Positions 1-9,828 of a stretch of 64,000 nucleotides of DNA are shown here, piece after piece; the stretch's first letter is position 1, and the number at the start of each line of letters is the position of its first letter. The notes below the pieces were generated by a model. The model was not told the origin of the DNA and did not search any database. It was given only the letters and a program-made list of their open reading frames with translations. The position numbers and the translations under genes were made by a program. The DNA comes from Nocardioides plantarum (GTDB lineage Bacteria > Actinomycetota > Actinomycetes > Propionibacteriales > Nocardioidaceae), in NCBI RefSeq assembly GCF_006346395.1, contig NZ_VDMS01000001.1:2418001-2482000 (forward strand), written 5' to 3'.

Positions 1-2
1 AC

Positions 3-1676
3 GACGAGGAGTACGGCGGTCTGGTCAAGACGATCATCGAGGACGAGATCGGTCAGGGCGAGGGCGCCAACCTCGTCGTCGGGCGCCACTACCGCGCGAC
101 CGTCGCCGACTGGGGCGCCGACAAGGCGCTCGCCGTCTTCCGTCGCCTGCTCGAGCGCGAGCGCGGTGCCTACTGGACCTACGTCTTCTTCACCGGCGAC
201 CGCTTCCTCATCGGCGCCAGCCCCGAGCGCCACGTCAGCGTGCACAACGGCGACGTCCGGATGAACCCGATCTCGGGCACCTTCCGGGTCTCGACAGGCT
301 CGACCACCGAGGGCGGCTCGACCACCGAGGGCGGCTCGACCACCGAGGGCGGCTCGACCACCGAGGGCGGCTCGACCACCGAGGGCGGCTCGACCACCGA
401 GAGCGGCTCGACCACCGAGGGCGGCTCGACCACCGAGGACGGCGCCAACGTCCGCGCGCGCCTCCTCGACTTCCTCCACGACGAGAAGGAGATCTACGAG
501 CTCTTCATGGTCGTCGACGAGGAGCTCAAGATGATGTGCGACATCTGCCACGAGGGCGGGCAGGTGCTCGGGCCGTTCCTCAAGCCGATGAGCCGTCTCG
601 TGCACACCGAGTACCTCCTCGCGGGACGCACCGACCGTGACCCGCGCGAGGTCCTGCGCGACACGATGTACGCCGCCACCGTCACCGGCAGCCCCGTCGA
701 GAACGCCTGCCGGCTGATCAAGAAGTACGAGTCCGTGGGCCGCGGCTACTACGGCGCCGCGCTGGCGATCCTGGGCCGCGACCCCGAGGGCGGGCCGGTG
801 CTCGACAGCCCGATCGTCATCCGCACCGCCGACGTCAGGCCCGACGGCAGCCTCACCGTGACCGCCGGCGCCACGCTGGTGCGCGACTCCGACGCGGCGT
901 ACGAGGTGGCCGAGACGCACGCCAAGGCCGGCGGCATCCTCTCGGCGTTCGGGCTGGTGCCCCCCGCGCCGGTGCCCGACGTGGCGCTCGCCGAGCTGGT
1001 GCTCGACGAGGACGTGCTGCTCGCGCTCAACGCCCGCAACCAGCGGCTGAGCTCGTTCTGGCTGCGCGACCAGATGGGCTCGCCGCCCGACCCGCGCCTG
1101 GCCGGCAAGAGCGTCGTGATCCTCGACAACGAGGACGACTTCGTCAACATGCTCCGCCACGTGCTCGGCGTCCTCGGCCTGACCTCGACGGTCGTACGTC
1201 ACGAGGACTGGGAGCCCGGCGCGCTCGACGGCCACGACCTCGTCATCGTCGGGCCCGGGCCCGGCGACCCGCGCGACGGCGACGACGCCAAGATCTCGCA
1301 GGTACGCCGTGCGGTCGACGAGCTGCTGGCCTCGGGCCAGACGTTCCTGGCCGTGTGCCTGGGCCACCAGACGCTGTGCGGTCAGCTCGGGATCCCCCTG
1401 TCCTACAAGGACATCGTGTTCCAGGGCACCCAGTCGGCGATCCCCTACGACGGCCGCACCGAGCGGGTGGGGTTCTACAACACGTTCGTTGGACGGGTCG
1501 GTGGCGACGACGCGCTGCCCGAGGGCGTGACCGTCGACGTCGACGAGGCGACCGGCGACGTGCACCACGTGCGCGGTCCGCACTACCGCGGCATCCAGTT
1601 CCACGCCGAGTCGATCCTCACCGAGCGCGGCTACGACCTGCTGCACGAGCTCGTCGCCGACCTGCTGCTGGACTGA
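3..1676 (+). CDS. PhzE/TrpEG-like fused chorismate-amination enzyme (5' end missing)
   Basis: The reading frame is open from base 3, so the N-terminus lies outside the window. The visible part holds the end of a chorismate-binding domain (SPERH, then MNPISGTFR) followed by a class-I glutamine amidotransferase domain (VCLGHQ nucleophile Cys, QFHAES His/Glu). The enzyme should replace the chorismate hydroxyl with an amino group from glutamine. The PISGT motif is the PhzE / 2-amino-2-deoxyisochorismate synthase form; TrpE normally has PIAGT and PabB has PIKGT. It could still serve as anthranilate synthase. An eight-copy GSTTEG array (bases 297-440) is inserted directly after GTFR. pabA follows 23 bp downstream. 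Confidence 0.85.
   Translation, partial: DEEYGGLVKTIIEDEIGQGEGANLVVGRHYRATVADWGADKALAVFRRLLERERGAYWTYVFFTGDRFLIGASPERHVSVHNGDVRMNPISGTFRVSTGSTTEGGSTTEGGSTTEGGSTTEGGSTTEGGSTTESGSTTEGGSTTEDGANVRARLLDFLHDEKEIYELFMVVDEELKMMCDICHEGGQVLGPFLKPMSRLVHTEYLLAGRTDRDPREVLRDTMYAATVTGSPVENACRLIKKYESVGRGYYGAALAILGRDPEGGPVLDSPIVIRTADVRPDGSLTVTAGATLVRDSDAAYEVAETHAKAGGILSAFGLVPPAPVPDVALAELVLDEDVLLALNARNQRLSSFWLRDQMGSPPDPRLAGKSVVILDNEDDFVNMLRHVLGVLGLTSTVVRHEDWEPGALDGHDLVIVGPGPGDPRDGDDAKISQVRRAVDELLASGQTFLAVCLGHQTLCGQLGIPLSYKDIVFQGTQSAIPYDGRTERVGFYNTFVGRVGGDDALPEGVTVDVDEATGDVHHVRGPHYRGIQFHAESILTERGYDLLHELVADLLLD
286..440 (+). repeat. In-frame 18-bp tandem repeat array inside the PhzE-like gene
   Basis: Eight consecutive 18-bp units (297-314 to 423-440) encode GSTTEG; the sixth unit ends in Ser and the last in Asp. 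The array starts with GGTCTCGACAGGCTCGACCA, the core of the dispersed repeat family seen elsewhere in this window, so it looks like one inserted copy that then expanded by slippage. All units keep the frame. Confidence 0.95.
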
Positions 1677-1699
1677 CGACCCCCTATGACGACCAGCCG

Positions 1700-2269
1700 A
1701 TGACGGTCGACGTGGTGGTGGTCGACCACCACGACTCCTACACGTGGAACCTCGTGCACCTGGTCGCCTCGGTGACCGGCGTGCTGCCGGCCGTCGTGCA
1801 GCACGACGAGGTGTCGGCGGCCGACGTGCTCGCCCACACCCACGTCGTCCTCTCCCCGGGGCCCGGCTCGCCCGACGTCCTGGCGGACTTCGCGGTCGGG
1901 CGGGCCGTGCTGCGCGACGGTGGCCGGCCCGTGCTGGGGGTCTGCCTCGGCATGCAGGGCCTGGTCACGGCGTACGGCGGGGAGGTGGGTCGCGTGCTGC
2001 CGGCGCACGGCACCGTGGCGCGGGTGACCCACGACGGCCGGGGCGTCTTCGCGGGGGTGGTCGACGGGTTCGAGGCGGTGCGCTACCACTCGCTCGCGGC
2101 GCTCACGGTGCCTGACGAGCTCGAGGTGTCGGCCCGCTCCGAGGACGGCGTCGTGATGGGCGTGCGGCACCGGACCCTCCCGCTCGAGGGCGTGCAGTTC
2201 CACCCCGAGTCGATCCTGTCCGAGCACGGTGCGGCGCTGGTCGCCAACTTCCTCGGTGGCGCGCGATGA
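1700..2269 (+). CDS. pabA: Glutamine amidotransferase subunit, PabA type
   Basis: This 189-residue class-I glutamine amidotransferase releases ammonia from glutamine for the adjacent chorismate-binding subunit, making 4-amino-4-deoxychorismate for folate. Visible motifs are the N-terminal HHDSYTWNL strand, the oxyanion segment SPGPGSPD, the nucleophile in GVCLGMQG and the His/Glu pair in FHPES. The nucleophile motif reads CLGMQ where CLGHQ is usual. The start is the ATG at 1700, the first in this frame after the upstream stop; the N-terminus then matches the family. The stop overlaps the pabB start by four bases (ATGA), indicating translational coupling of the two subunits. Confidence 0.85.
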   Translation: MTVDVVVVDHHDSYTWNLVHLVASVTGVLPAVVQHDEVSAADVLAHTHVVLSPGPGSPDVLADFAVGRAVLRDGGRPVLGVCLGMQGLVTAYGGEVGRVLPAHGTVARVTHDGRGVFAGVVDGFEAVRYHSLAALTVPDELEVSARSEDGVVMGVRHRTLPLEGVQFHPESILSEHGAALVANFLGGAR

Positions 2270-3567
2270 CGGACGCGACCGGCGTCGAGGACCTCTTCGC
2301 CTCGGTCGCTTCCCGCCACCCCCGCTGCTTCTGGCTCGACGGCGGCGGCGCGCGGGCGTGGTCGGGGCGCCGGTCGATCCTCGGCTGGCTCGACCCCTCC
2401 GACGTGTCGCTGACCTACTCCGCCGCGTCGCGCGAGGTGACCCGATGGACCGACGGGCGCGGCGAGGCCGTCGGTGACGACGTGTTCGCGGTGCTCGAGG
2501 CCGAGCTGGCCCGCGACACCGGGGGCGGTCGCGGCCAGTGGTTCGGCTACCTCGGGTACGCCGCCCGCCCCGACCTGCCCGCCGCCTCCGACGGCTGGCT
2601 GCCCGACGCGGTGTGGATGCGGCCGTCGCACGTGCGGCGGGTCGACCACGGGCCGGGGGAGGTCGGGACGTCGGTGGGCGGGCCGTCGGCGGGCGGGCCG
2701 GTCGACGGTCGTGTGCCCGAGGCCGGTGCCTGGACCGGCGCGGGTCACACGACCCCCGCACCCGACTACGCGGCGGCGTACGACCGTGTGCAGGATCGCC
2801 TCCACGCCGGCGACAGCTACGAGGTCAACCTGACCTACCGCGTCGCGCGCGACTCCACGGCCGACCCCGCGGCGACGTACCTGCGGTTGCGCGACCTCAA
2901 CCCCGCGCCGTACGCCGGGTTCCTGCAGCACGACGTCGCGGGCGCGCGGGCGTGGCTGCTCAGCTCGAGCCCCGAGCGCTACGCGCTGGTCGGCGCCGAC
3001 CGCACCATCGAGACCAAGCCGATCAAGGGCACCACGCCGCGGGGCGCCACCCCGGCCGACGACGAGGCGCAACGCCGGCGGCTGGCGCAGGACCCGAAGT
3101 TCCGCGCCGAGAACCTGATGATCGTCGACCTGCTGCGCAACGACCTGGCGCAGGTCTGCGAGGTCGGCAGCGTCGAGGTGCCCGAGCTGATGGCGGTGGA
3201 GTCCTACGCGACCGTGCACCAGCTCGTCTCCACCGTGCGCGGGCGGCTGCGCGACGACGTGACCACGGTGGGGGCGCTGCGCGCGCTCTTCCCGGCCGGG
3301 TCGATGACCGGGGCGCCCAAGCTGCGCACGATGCAGGTCGTCGAGGAGGTCGAGTCGACCCCCCGCGGCCCGTACGCCGGCGCCTTCGGCTGGGTGTCGG
3401 CCGACGGCCGGGCCGACCTCGGCGTGGTGATCCGCAGCCTGATGACCGCCGGCGACGGCGCCTGGCGCCTCGGCACCGGCGGCGGCATCACCGTGCTCTC
3501 CGACCTCGCCGAGGAGTGGGCCGAGTCGCAGGTCAAGGCCGAGCGGGTCCTCCGGGCGCTGCGATAG
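2266..3567 (+). CDS. pabB: Aminodeoxychorismate synthase component I
   Basis: This 433-residue chorismate-binding protein is expected to aminate chorismate to 4-amino-4-deoxychorismate in the p-aminobenzoate branch of folate synthesis. The N-terminal ~160 residues are the variable domain. The catalytic domain shows GDSYEVNLTYR, TKPIKGTTPRG, the ENLMIVDLLRNDL segment, FPAGSMTGAPK and GTGGGITVLSD near the end. The Lys in PIKGT is the PabB-specific residue. It is coupled to pabA by an ATGA overlap. No aminodeoxychorismate lyase (pabC) follows; the strand changes after a hairpin. A role in a secondary metabolite together with the PhzE-like neighbour cannot be excluded. Confidence 0.9.
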   Translation: MTDATGVEDLFASVASRHPRCFWLDGGGARAWSGRRSILGWLDPSDVSLTYSAASREVTRWTDGRGEAVGDDVFAVLEAELARDTGGGRGQWFGYLGYAARPDLPAASDGWLPDAVWMRPSHVRRVDHGPGEVGTSVGGPSAGGPVDGRVPEAGAWTGAGHTTPAPDYAAAYDRVQDRLHAGDSYEVNLTYRVARDSTADPAATYLRLRDLNPAPYAGFLQHDVAGARAWLLSSSPERYALVGADRTIETKPIKGTTPRGATPADDEAQRRRLAQDPKFRAENLMIVDLLRNDLAQVCEVGSVEVPELMAVESYATVHQLVSTVRGRLRDDVTTVGALRALFPAGSMTGAPKLRTMQVVEEVESTPRGPYAGAFGWVSADGRADLGVVIRSLMTAGDGAWRLGTGGGITVLSDLAEEWAESQVKAERVLRALR

Positions 3568-3574
3568 TCACCCA

Positions 3575-3597
3575 CCCACGGGTATCCCGTCCGTGGG
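3575..3597. terminator. Hairpin between convergent genes
   Basis: CCCACGG pairs with CCGTGGG across a 9-nt loop and is followed by a G-run rather than a U-run. It lies between the stops of pabB and the convergent lipoprotein gene, so it probably terminates both. Confidence 0.5.
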
Positions 3598-3605
3598 GGG
3601 CCGTC

Positions 3606-4157
3606 TCAGCGAGTGAGGCCGGAGTCGGCGGCTCCGGCGGCGAGGTCGGCCATCAACGACGTCACGTCCTTCGTCAGGGCCGTGCGGTCGAAGGGCGCCG
3701 GGTCGATCGCGTCGACGGTCTGGACCAGCAGGCCGTTGCGGACGAAGCCGGTGATCGCGAGGGTGTCGTTGCTGACGTCGACGATGAGGCGGGCGTCGCT
3801 GGCCCCCGGCACCCGGGGCGTCGTGACCGACGTACGGCCGGGCTGCTCGGTCTGGCCGAACGTCTTCAGCAGCTCGGTCAGCGAGCTCGCGATGGTCTGG
3901 TAGTTGACGGTGACCGCCGGGTCGCCGTCAGCCTGCGGGACGAAGATGCACGTCGGCTCGTCCGGCGTGCCCCGCCGCACCGAGTACGCCGCCCCGAGGC
4001 GCTTGATGACGGCGTCGGCGTCGAGGCTGCTGCACGGGTTCCAGGCGGGCTCGACGGGCGCGGCCGAGGTCGGGTCGGGGCTCGGCGGCTCGGGGTCGCC
4101 CGAGCAGCCGGTGAGCACCAGCCCCAGGACGGCCAGACCGACGAACGCGCTACGCAT
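3606..4157 (-). CDS. DUF3558-like lipoprotein
   Basis: This 183-residue protein starts with a lipoprotein signal peptide ([18 protein letters not shown], Cys at the lipobox), so it is probably anchored on the outer face of the membrane. The mature part has WNPCSSLDADAV and a second Cys in PTCIFVP, the spacing seen in actinobacterial DUF3558 lipoproteins. The ATG at 4157 is chosen because the signal peptide begins there; longer frames upstream lack one. The start overlaps the end of the histidine kinase gene by 8 bases, so it is the third gene of the regulator-kinase-lipoprotein operon. A role as accessory sensor or target of the kinase is inference. Confidence 0.75.
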   Translation of the reverse strand: MRSAFVGLAVLGLVLTGCSGDPEPPSPDPTSAAPVEPAWNPCSSLDADAVIKRLGAAYSVRRGTPDEPTCIFVPQADGDPAVTVNYQTIASSLTELLKTFGQTEQPGRTSVTTPRVPGASDARLIVDVSNDTLAITGFVRNGLLVQTVDAIDPAPFDRTALTKDVTSLMADLAAGAADSGLTR

Positions 4158-5619
4158 CGTGCCTCCCGGGCAGCTCGAGGACCAGGCGTGCCCCGCCGCC
4201 GGGAGCGGTGAAGGCGCCGACCCGGCCCGAGTGTCGCTCGACGACCTGACGCACGATCGACAGCCCGAGGCCGGAGCCCGGCATCGCACGGGACTCCTCG
4301 GCGCGCCAGAAGCGGTCGAACACGTTCTCGCGGTCGGCCTCGGCGATGCCCGGACCCTGGTCGTCGACGGTGAGCCGGCCGATCCCGCCGAGCGCCTCGA
4401 GGCGGACCGTGACCTGGCTGCCGGGCGGGCCCCACTTGGCCGCGTTGTCGAGCAGGTTGGTGACCGCGCGCTCCAGGGAGGGTGCCTCGCCGTAGACCAC
4501 CCACGACTCGGTCACGACGTCGAAGGTCTTGTCGGGGGCGCGGCGGCGCACGCGGGCCACCGACACGTCGACGATCTCGCTCAGGTCGACCACCCCGAGG
4601 ACGGGAGCCAACGGCTCGTCGCGGGCCAGCTCGGTGAGGTCGCCGATGAGGGTGGTGAGCTCGTCGGTCTGCGCGCGGATGTCCTCGAGCAGCTCGGCGC
4701 GGGCGGTCGGGTCGATCGCGATCTGGTCCTGGTCGGACTGCACCAGCAGGTCGACGTTGGTGCGCAGCGACGTCAGCGGCGTGCGCAGCTCGTGCCCGGC
4801 GTCGGTGACCAGCTGACGCTGCCGGTCGCGCGAGGCGGACAGCGCGGTGAGCATCTCGTTGAACGCCGCGGCGAGTCGCGCCACCTCGTCGTCGCCCTCC
4901 ACGGGCAGCGCGTCGAGCTGCTCGGTGCGGGCGATGGTCTCGACCGAGGTGGTCAGGCGGCGCACGGGACGCAGGCCGTTGCGGGCGACGCCCCAACCGG
5001 CGGCCCCGGCACCGAGCACCCCGAGGAGCCCGAAGACCAGGCTGACCACGCCGAGCCGGGACAGCACGGCGTCCTGGTTCTCCAGGGAGCGGGCCAGCAC
5101 GACCGCCTGGCCACGGGAGACCGACGGCACGGCGATCACGCGGTAGCGGTCACCGTCGGAGAGCCGCACCGTGCGCATCGACTCCGACCTCTTGCCCTGG
5201 GCGACCGCAGCCTCGGGCCTCCCGACGATCTCGGTGTTGGTCGTGCCGTCCTTGGCCACGCCGTAGGCCTGGCCGTCCCTGATGACGGCCAGGGCGATGC
5301 GGACGTCGGAGGCACCGACGGTGTAGAGCGTCGGGGCCACGATGGCGTCGAAGATGTTGGTGGTCTCGGCGATCTTGGTGGCCCGCGAGCGCAGGTCGTC
5401 GTCGAGCTGGGCCTGCAGCTGCGCGCGCGCCGTGACGTAGACGCCGACGGACAAGAACGCGACCGACAACCCCACCGCGAACGTCGTGAGCAGGGTGACC
5501 CGGCTGGCGAGCGAGCGCCGGTAGTGCCAGCGCCGCTCGACCTGACCCGCCGAGCCGTCGCCCGCCGAGCCCTGGCCCGCCGAGCCCCGGGTCTGCTCCG
5601 GCCAGGGGGAGCCGCTCAT
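4150..5619 (-). CDS. MprB-like membrane sensor histidine kinase
   Basis: This 489-residue kinase has membrane segments near residues 39-63 and 189-212 enclosing an extracytoplasmic sensor of about 125 residues. HAMP, dimerisation ([13 protein letters not shown], phospho-acceptor His about 276) and HATPase domains ([29 protein letters not shown]) follow. It should autophosphorylate and pass phosphate to the regulator encoded just upstream, with which it shares an ATGA overlap. The order and motifs resemble MprAB envelope-stress systems; the actual stimulus cannot be read from sequence. The first 26 residues contain GSAGQ-type repeats and are probably a disordered cytoplasmic tail, so the true start may be further in. 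Confidence 0.88.
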   Translation of the reverse strand: MSGSPWPEQTRGSAGQGSAGDGSAGQVERRWHYRRSLASRVTLLTTFAVGLSVAFLSVGVYVTARAQLQAQLDDDLRSRATKIAETTNIFDAIVAPTLYTVGASDVRIALAVIRDGQAYGVAKDGTTNTEIVGRPEAAVAQGKRSESMRTVRLSDGDRYRVIAVPSVSRGQAVVLARSLENQDAVLSRLGVVSLVFGLLGVLGAGAAGWGVARNGLRPVRRLTTSVETIARTEQLDALPVEGDDEVARLAAAFNEMLTALSASRDRQRQLVTDAGHELRTPLTSLRTNVDLLVQSDQDQIAIDPTARAELLEDIRAQTDELTTLIGDLTELARDEPLAPVLGVVDLSEIVDVSVARVRRRAPDKTFDVVTESWVVYGEAPSLERAVTNLLDNAAKWGPPGSQVTVRLEALGGIGRLTVDDQGPGIAEADRENVFDRFWRAEESRAMPGSGLGLSIVRQVVERHSGRVGAFTAPGGGARLVLELPGRHDA

Positions 5620-6314
5620 GACTCCTTGAGCACGTAGCCCACGCCCCGCACCGTGTGCAGCAACCGCGCCTCGGCCTCGGCCTCGGTCTTGCGACGCAGG
5701 TAGCCGACGTAGACCTCGAGGGAGTTGGCGGTCGTGGGGAAGTCGTAGCCCCAGACCTCCTCGAGGATGAACGAGCGGTCCAGCACCCGCCGCGGGCGAC
5801 GCAGGAACAGCTCGAGCAGGTTGAACTCGGTGCGGGTCAGCTCGATCGGCCGGCTGCCGCGCCGGACCTCGCGGGTCGTGACGTTCATCGTGAGGTCGGA
5901 GAACGACAGCGTCTCCTCGGTGTCGTCCTCGGTGGGTACGGCGCGCCTCAGCAGCGCTCGGAGCCGGGCGAGCAGCTCGGGCAGCGCGAACGGCTTGGTG
6001 AGGTAGTCGTCGGCCCCGGCGTCGAGCCCGTCGACCCGGTCGCCGACCGCGTCGCGCGCGGTCAGCACGATGATCGGTACGTCGTTGCCGGCGGTGCGCA
6101 GGGCGCGCGTCGTCTCGAGACCGTCGAGGCGCGGCATCATCACGTCCATCACGACGACGTCGGGCGCGACCGCGGCGATGCCGGCGAGCGCCTCGGCGCC
6201 GTCACCGGCGAGGTGGACGTCGTACCCGTTGAACTCCAGGGACCGGCGCAGGGACTCGCGGACCGCCTTGTCGTCGTCGACGACGAGCACGCGGGGCTTG
6301 AGTGGTGCGGACAC
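5616..6314 (-). CDS. MprA-like OmpR-family response regulator
   Basis: This 232-residue regulator has a receiver domain (acidic DDD at 13-15, phospho-acceptor Asp 57 in VVVMDVMMP, Lys about 107 in LTKPF) and a C-terminal winged helix ([34 protein letters not shown]). The start is the GTG at 6314; the frame continues further upstream, but that part has no family resemblance and overlaps the divergent dehydrogenase gene. The stop overlaps the kinase start. Two phased CTGAG repeats just upstream are a plausible self-binding site. Confidence 0.9.
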   Translation of the reverse strand: MSAPLKPRVLVVDDDKAVRESLRRSLEFNGYDVHLAGDGAEALAGIAAVAPDVVVMDVMMPRLDGLETTRALRTAGNDVPIIVLTARDAVGDRVDGLDAGADDYLTKPFALPELLARLRALLRRAVPTEDDTEETLSFSDLTMNVTTREVRRGSRPIELTRTEFNLLELFLRRPRRVLDRSFILEEVWGYDFPTTANSLEVYVGYLRRKTEAEAEARLLHTVRGVGYVLKES

Positions 6315-6335
6315 GCGCTCACTCTGCCATCTCGC

Positions 6336-6352
6336 CCTGAGTCCCGTCTGAG
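6336..6352. promoter_or_regulatory. 11-bp-phased direct repeat, candidate OmpR-family site
   Basis: CTGAG at 6337-6341 and 6348-6352 are spaced 11 bp apart, the tandem arrangement bound by OmpR/MprA-type regulators. The site lies in the 96-bp gap between the divergent response regulator and sugar dehydrogenase genes, so it could control both. Confidence 0.4.
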
Positions 6353-6410
6353 AACGTACGCTGCGCTCGACGGGCGCACGGGCGTCCGGTCGTTCTCTGG
6401 GGGGAGACGC

Positions 6411-8930
6411 ATGACCCACCTCGCCGCGCGCGTCGGCGCGCTGCTGCTGTCGGTCGCGCTGCTCGCGCCGACCGGGGCCAGTGCCCACGACGACGGCCAC
6501 GACCACGACCCCCCGTCCGGCCCGTCCGGCCCGACCGCCGAGGCCTTCCCGGGGGCCGTGCTGCCCGAGGGCTTCCGCGACGACGTCGTCCTGGGCGGCC
6601 TCGACCAGCCCACGGCCGCCGAGCAGGCCGACGACGGCCGGGTCTTCGTGCTCGAGAAGACCGGACGCCTGCTCGTGCTCGACGACCTCGACGACCCCAC
6701 CCCGCAGGTCGCCCTCGAGATCCGGACCGAGGTGCACAACTACTACGACCGCGGCGCTCTCGGCTTCACCCTCGACCCCGACTTCGCGACCAACGGCTAC
6801 GTCTACCTGCTCTACGCCTACGACCACCGCCTCGGCGACCCCGCGCCCGCGCCGTTGTGGGGCAACCCCGCCGACCCCTACTACGACGAGTGCCCGCAGC
6901 CCAACGAGGGATGCGTGATGAGCACCCGGCTGGTCCGCTACACGATGTCGGGCGACACCGCCGGCGACCCGTGGGTCATGGTCGAGGACTGGTGCCAGCA
7001 GTTCGGCAGCCACTCCGCGGGGGCGCTCGAGTTCGACGCCGCGGGCTACCTCTACGCCAGTGGCGGCGACGGCGCCAACTACGACCGGCCCGACTGGGGC
7101 CAGCTCGGGGGCAACCCCTGCGGTGACCCGACCGACGAGGGCGGTCGGCTCCGCGCCCAGGACGTGCGCACGACCGACGACCCGACCGGGTTGTCGGGGT
7201 CGGTGATCCGGATCAACCCCACGACCGGCGCGGGCTCGTCGACCAACCCGCTCGGCGGCTCGTCCGACGCCAACGCCCGGCGGCTGGTGGCCCACGGCTT
7301 CCGCAACCCGTTCCGCTTCGCCCTGCGGCCGGGCACCAGCGACCTCTACGTCGGTGACGTGGGCGAGGGGGCGGCCGAGGAGATCGACCACGTCGGCGCC
7401 GACCGGTCGGTGCTCCCCAACTTCGGCTGGCCCTGCTTCGAGGGCCGCGCCCGCTACCCGTTCGACAAGCCGCTGTGCACCGGCCTGTCCGCCGAGCAGA
7501 CGCGGATGCCCTACTTCCAGTACAGCCGCGACGTCGACGTCGTCGAGGGCGAGCGCTGCAAGAAGGGCACGGCGTCGGTCTCGGCGCTCGCCTTCGTCGA
7601 GTCGACGTCCTACCCGGCCGACTACCGCGGGGCGCTCGCGTTCGGCGACTACGCCCGCGACTGCATCTGGTTCCTGCCGGCGCGGCCCGACGGCACCCCG
7701 GACCCCGCCGACCCGGGCCTGCTGGTCTCGGGCGCCGGCAACCCCGTCGACCTGTTCACCGGCAAGGACGGCGACCTGTTCTACGTCGACATCGGCCTCG
7801 ACGAGCAGGGCAACCGCACCGAGGGCGGCGGCAAGCTGCACCACATCGTCTACGAGCCGGGGCTCCCGGTCGCCCGGATCACCTCGTCGGCGCCGTACGG
7901 CGTGCTGCCGCTCGTCGTCGACCTGGACGCCACGTCCTCGTCCGACCCCGACGGCGACGAGCTCGCCTACGCCTGGGACCTCGACGGCGACGGCGAGGTC
8001 GACTCCACCTCGCCGACCGCGTCGTTCACCTACACCGAGGCGCGCGACTACGACGTCCGCCTCACGGTCACCGACCCGACGGGTCACAGCGACGCCGCGA
8101 CCGTGCGGATCTCGGCCGGCAACCGGCCGCCCTCGGTGCGGATCGCCGCGCCCGCCGGCTCGCTGACGTGGTCGGTCGACCAGGAGGTCCCGTTCTCCGG
8201 CTCGGCCACCGACCCCGACGAGGGCGACCTGCCCGGCACCGCCCTCGACTGGTCACTGACGATGCAGCACTGCCCGGGCGACTGCCACGCGCACCCCATC
8301 GCGAGCTGGGAGGACCGCGACTCCGACACCTTCCGGACCATCGACCACGAGCTGCCGTCCCACCTCGTGCTGACCGCCACCGCGACCGACGCCCGCGGGC
8401 TCTCCACCTCGGTCAGCCGCACGATCTACCCGCGCGAGGTCGTGGAGACGTTCAGCACCCGGCCGGCGGGCCTCCGCTTCCGCGTCGACGGAGCCGAGCG
8501 GCGGGCCGGGCTGACCCGGCGGGGGATCGCGGGGGAGCAGGTGAGCCTCTCGGCGCGTGGTCCGCAGAGGCTCGACGGGCGCCTCTGGGCGTTCCGCTCG
8601 TGGTCGACCGGGTGGGGCACCTCGCCGACGGTGACGGTGCCGCGGGCCGGGCGGGCGGCGTACGTCGCGACGTTCGTGCCGGTGCTGCGGTCGGTGCGGG
8701 TGCGGACCTCGGTGCCGGGCCTGCGGGTCCGGGTCGGCGGTGTGCTGCACCGCTCCTTCACCAAGGGCTACCAGGTCGGTGCCCGGCTCTCGCTGTCGGC
8801 GCCGACGCGCCAGCGGTACGACGGACGCGACTACGCGTTCGTGCGCTGGTCCGACGGTGGTCGCAGCGCCCACCGCTTCGTCGTGCCCGACCGGACGGCC
8901 ACGGTGACCGCGGTCTACCGCCGGCTGTGA
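6411..8930 (+). CDS. Secreted PQQ-type glucose/sorbosone dehydrogenase with PKD and InlB-like repeats
   Basis: This 839-residue protein has a cleavable signal peptide ending near ASAHDDG and a His/Asp-rich start. The first ~490 residues form a six-bladed GSDH-type propeller ([41 protein letters not shown]), which in this family oxidises sugars with a PQQ cofactor. A PKD domain follows ([28 protein letters not shown]), then a second Ig-like segment and two related ~65-residue repeats with the pattern GEQVSL...FRSWSTG / GARLSL...FVRWSDG. The tail suggests attachment to polysaccharide or the cell surface. It is divergent from the MprAB-like system. PQQ binding is known of the family, not shown here. 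Confidence 0.82.
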   Translation: MTHLAARVGALLLSVALLAPTGASAHDDGHDHDPPSGPSGPTAEAFPGAVLPEGFRDDVVLGGLDQPTAAEQADDGRVFVLEKTGRLLVLDDLDDPTPQVALEIRTEVHNYYDRGALGFTLDPDFATNGYVYLLYAYDHRLGDPAPAPLWGNPADPYYDECPQPNEGCVMSTRLVRYTMSGDTAGDPWVMVEDWCQQFGSHSAGALEFDAAGYLYASGGDGANYDRPDWGQLGGNPCGDPTDEGGRLRAQDVRTTDDPTGLSGSVIRINPTTGAGSSTNPLGGSSDANARRLVAHGFRNPFRFALRPGTSDLYVGDVGEGAAEEIDHVGADRSVLPNFGWPCFEGRARYPFDKPLCTGLSAEQTRMPYFQYSRDVDVVEGERCKKGTASVSALAFVESTSYPADYRGALAFGDYARDCIWFLPARPDGTPDPADPGLLVSGAGNPVDLFTGKDGDLFYVDIGLDEQGNRTEGGGKLHHIVYEPGLPVARITSSAPYGVLPLVVDLDATSSSDPDGDELAYAWDLDGDGEVDSTSPTASFTYTEARDYDVRLTVTDPTGHSDAATVRISAGNRPPSVRIAAPAGSLTWSVDQEVPFSGSATDPDEGDLPGTALDWSLTMQHCPGDCHAHPIASWEDRDSDTFRTIDHELPSHLVLTATATDARGLSTSVSRTIYPREVVETFSTRPAGLRFRVDGAERRAGLTRRGIAGEQVSLSARGPQRLDGRLWAFRSWSTGWGTSPTVTVPRAGRAAYVATFVPVLRSVRVRTSVPGLRVRVGGVLHRSFTKGYQVGARLSLSAPTRQRYDGRDYAFVRWSDGGRSAHRFVVPDRTATVTAVYRRL

Positions 8931-8935
8931 GCCGC

Positions 8936-8954
8936 CCCGACTCGCTGAGTCGGG
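8936..8954. terminator. Bidirectional hairpin terminator
   Basis: CCCGACTC pairs perfectly with GAGTCGGG around a 3-nt loop. It lies between the convergent dehydrogenase and fructosamine-kinase genes. Confidence 0.6.
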
Positions 8955-8961
8955 TCGGGAC

Positions 8962-9828
8962 TCAGCGGTAGCGGCGGGCGATCGCGGTCGCCCGGGCGCC
9001 GTAGCCGCCGCCGAACAGGCACGCGTGCACCAGCAGCGGGAAGAGCTGGAACAGCCCGATCCGGTCCTGCCAGCCGTCGGCGAGCGGCGCGACCTCGGCG
9101 TAGGCGTCGAGGGTGCGCGGCAGGTGCGGCAGTCCGAACAGCGTGAGCATGGCCAGGTCGGTCTCGCGGTGGCCGCCGTGGGCCGCGGGGTCGACGAGTG
9201 CGGCGCGGCCGTCGGTGTCCCAGAGCACGTTGCCGTTCCAGAGGTCGCCGTGCAGCCGGGACGGCGGCTCCTCGGGGACCAGCTCGCCGATGCGGGCGGC
9301 GAGCCCGTCGAGCACCGCGGCGTCGGCGGGCTCGAGGGCCCCCCGGTCGACGGCCAGCCGCACGAACGGCAGCAGCCGCCGGCGGGCGTGGAACTCGGCC
9401 CAGGTGTCGGTGGGGCCCTGCGGGAGCGGGAGCCGGCCGATGAAGCCGTCGCGCCCGGCGCCGTACGACGGGGCGCCGGCGGCGTGGGTGGCCGCGAGGC
9501 TGCGCCCCAGCGCGGCCGCGTCGTCGCCCGAGGGGCGCCCCGGCTCGACCCAGGCGAGGACCAGGCAGTCGGCCTCGACCGCGAGCACCTCGGGCACCCG
9601 GACGCCGCCCTCGGCGGTGGCCTCGGCGAGCCAGCGCAGACCCCACGCCTCGCACTCGAAGAAGCCGGGCGGCGCCTGGGTCATGGTCTTCATCAAGGCG
9701 GTGGTGCCGTTGCCGAGACGCAGCTTGGTCGCGATCGAGACGTCGCCGCCCGCCACGGGGGCGGTCGCGACGACCGCCGAGCCGAGCAGCTGCTCGGCCC
9801 GTCGCGCGAGCCCCGGTTGGCGGGTCAT
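8962..9828 (-). CDS. Fructosamine kinase family protein
   Basis: This 288-residue protein has the aminoglycoside-phosphotransferase-like fold of the fructosamine-3-kinase family: an N-terminal lobe with ATKLRL and MKTM, the catalytic loop SRLHGDLWNGNVLW, then the metal-binding DPAAHGGHRETDLAM. The family phosphorylates sugar adducts on protein lysines, leading to deglycation; the substrate here is inferred. The start at 9828 is chosen because frames from the three upstream ATGs in the 11-bp repeat hit stops. It follows a low-molecular-weight phosphatase gene on the same strand with 29 bp between, and could be cotranscribed with it. Confidence 0.88.
   Translation of the reverse strand: MTRQPGLARRAEQLLGSAVVATAPVAGGDVSIATKLRLGNGTTALMKTMTQAPPGFFECEAWGLRWLAEATAEGGVRVPEVLAVEADCLVLAWVEPGRPSGDDAAALGRSLAATHAAGAPSYGAGRDGFIGRLPLPQGPTDTWAEFHARRRLLPFVRLAVDRGALEPADAAVLDGLAARIGELVPEEPPSRLHGDLWNGNVLWDTDGRAALVDPAAHGGHRETDLAMLTLFGLPHLPRTLDAYAEVAPLADGWQDRIGLFQLFPLLVHACLFGGGYGARATAIARRYR

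Noticed and set aside
6315..8087. Long N-terminal extension of the response regulator frame
   Set aside because: The extension lies antisense to the sugar dehydrogenase, has low-complexity Val/Gly/Arg sequence and no receiver similarity; the GTG at 6314 is a better start.
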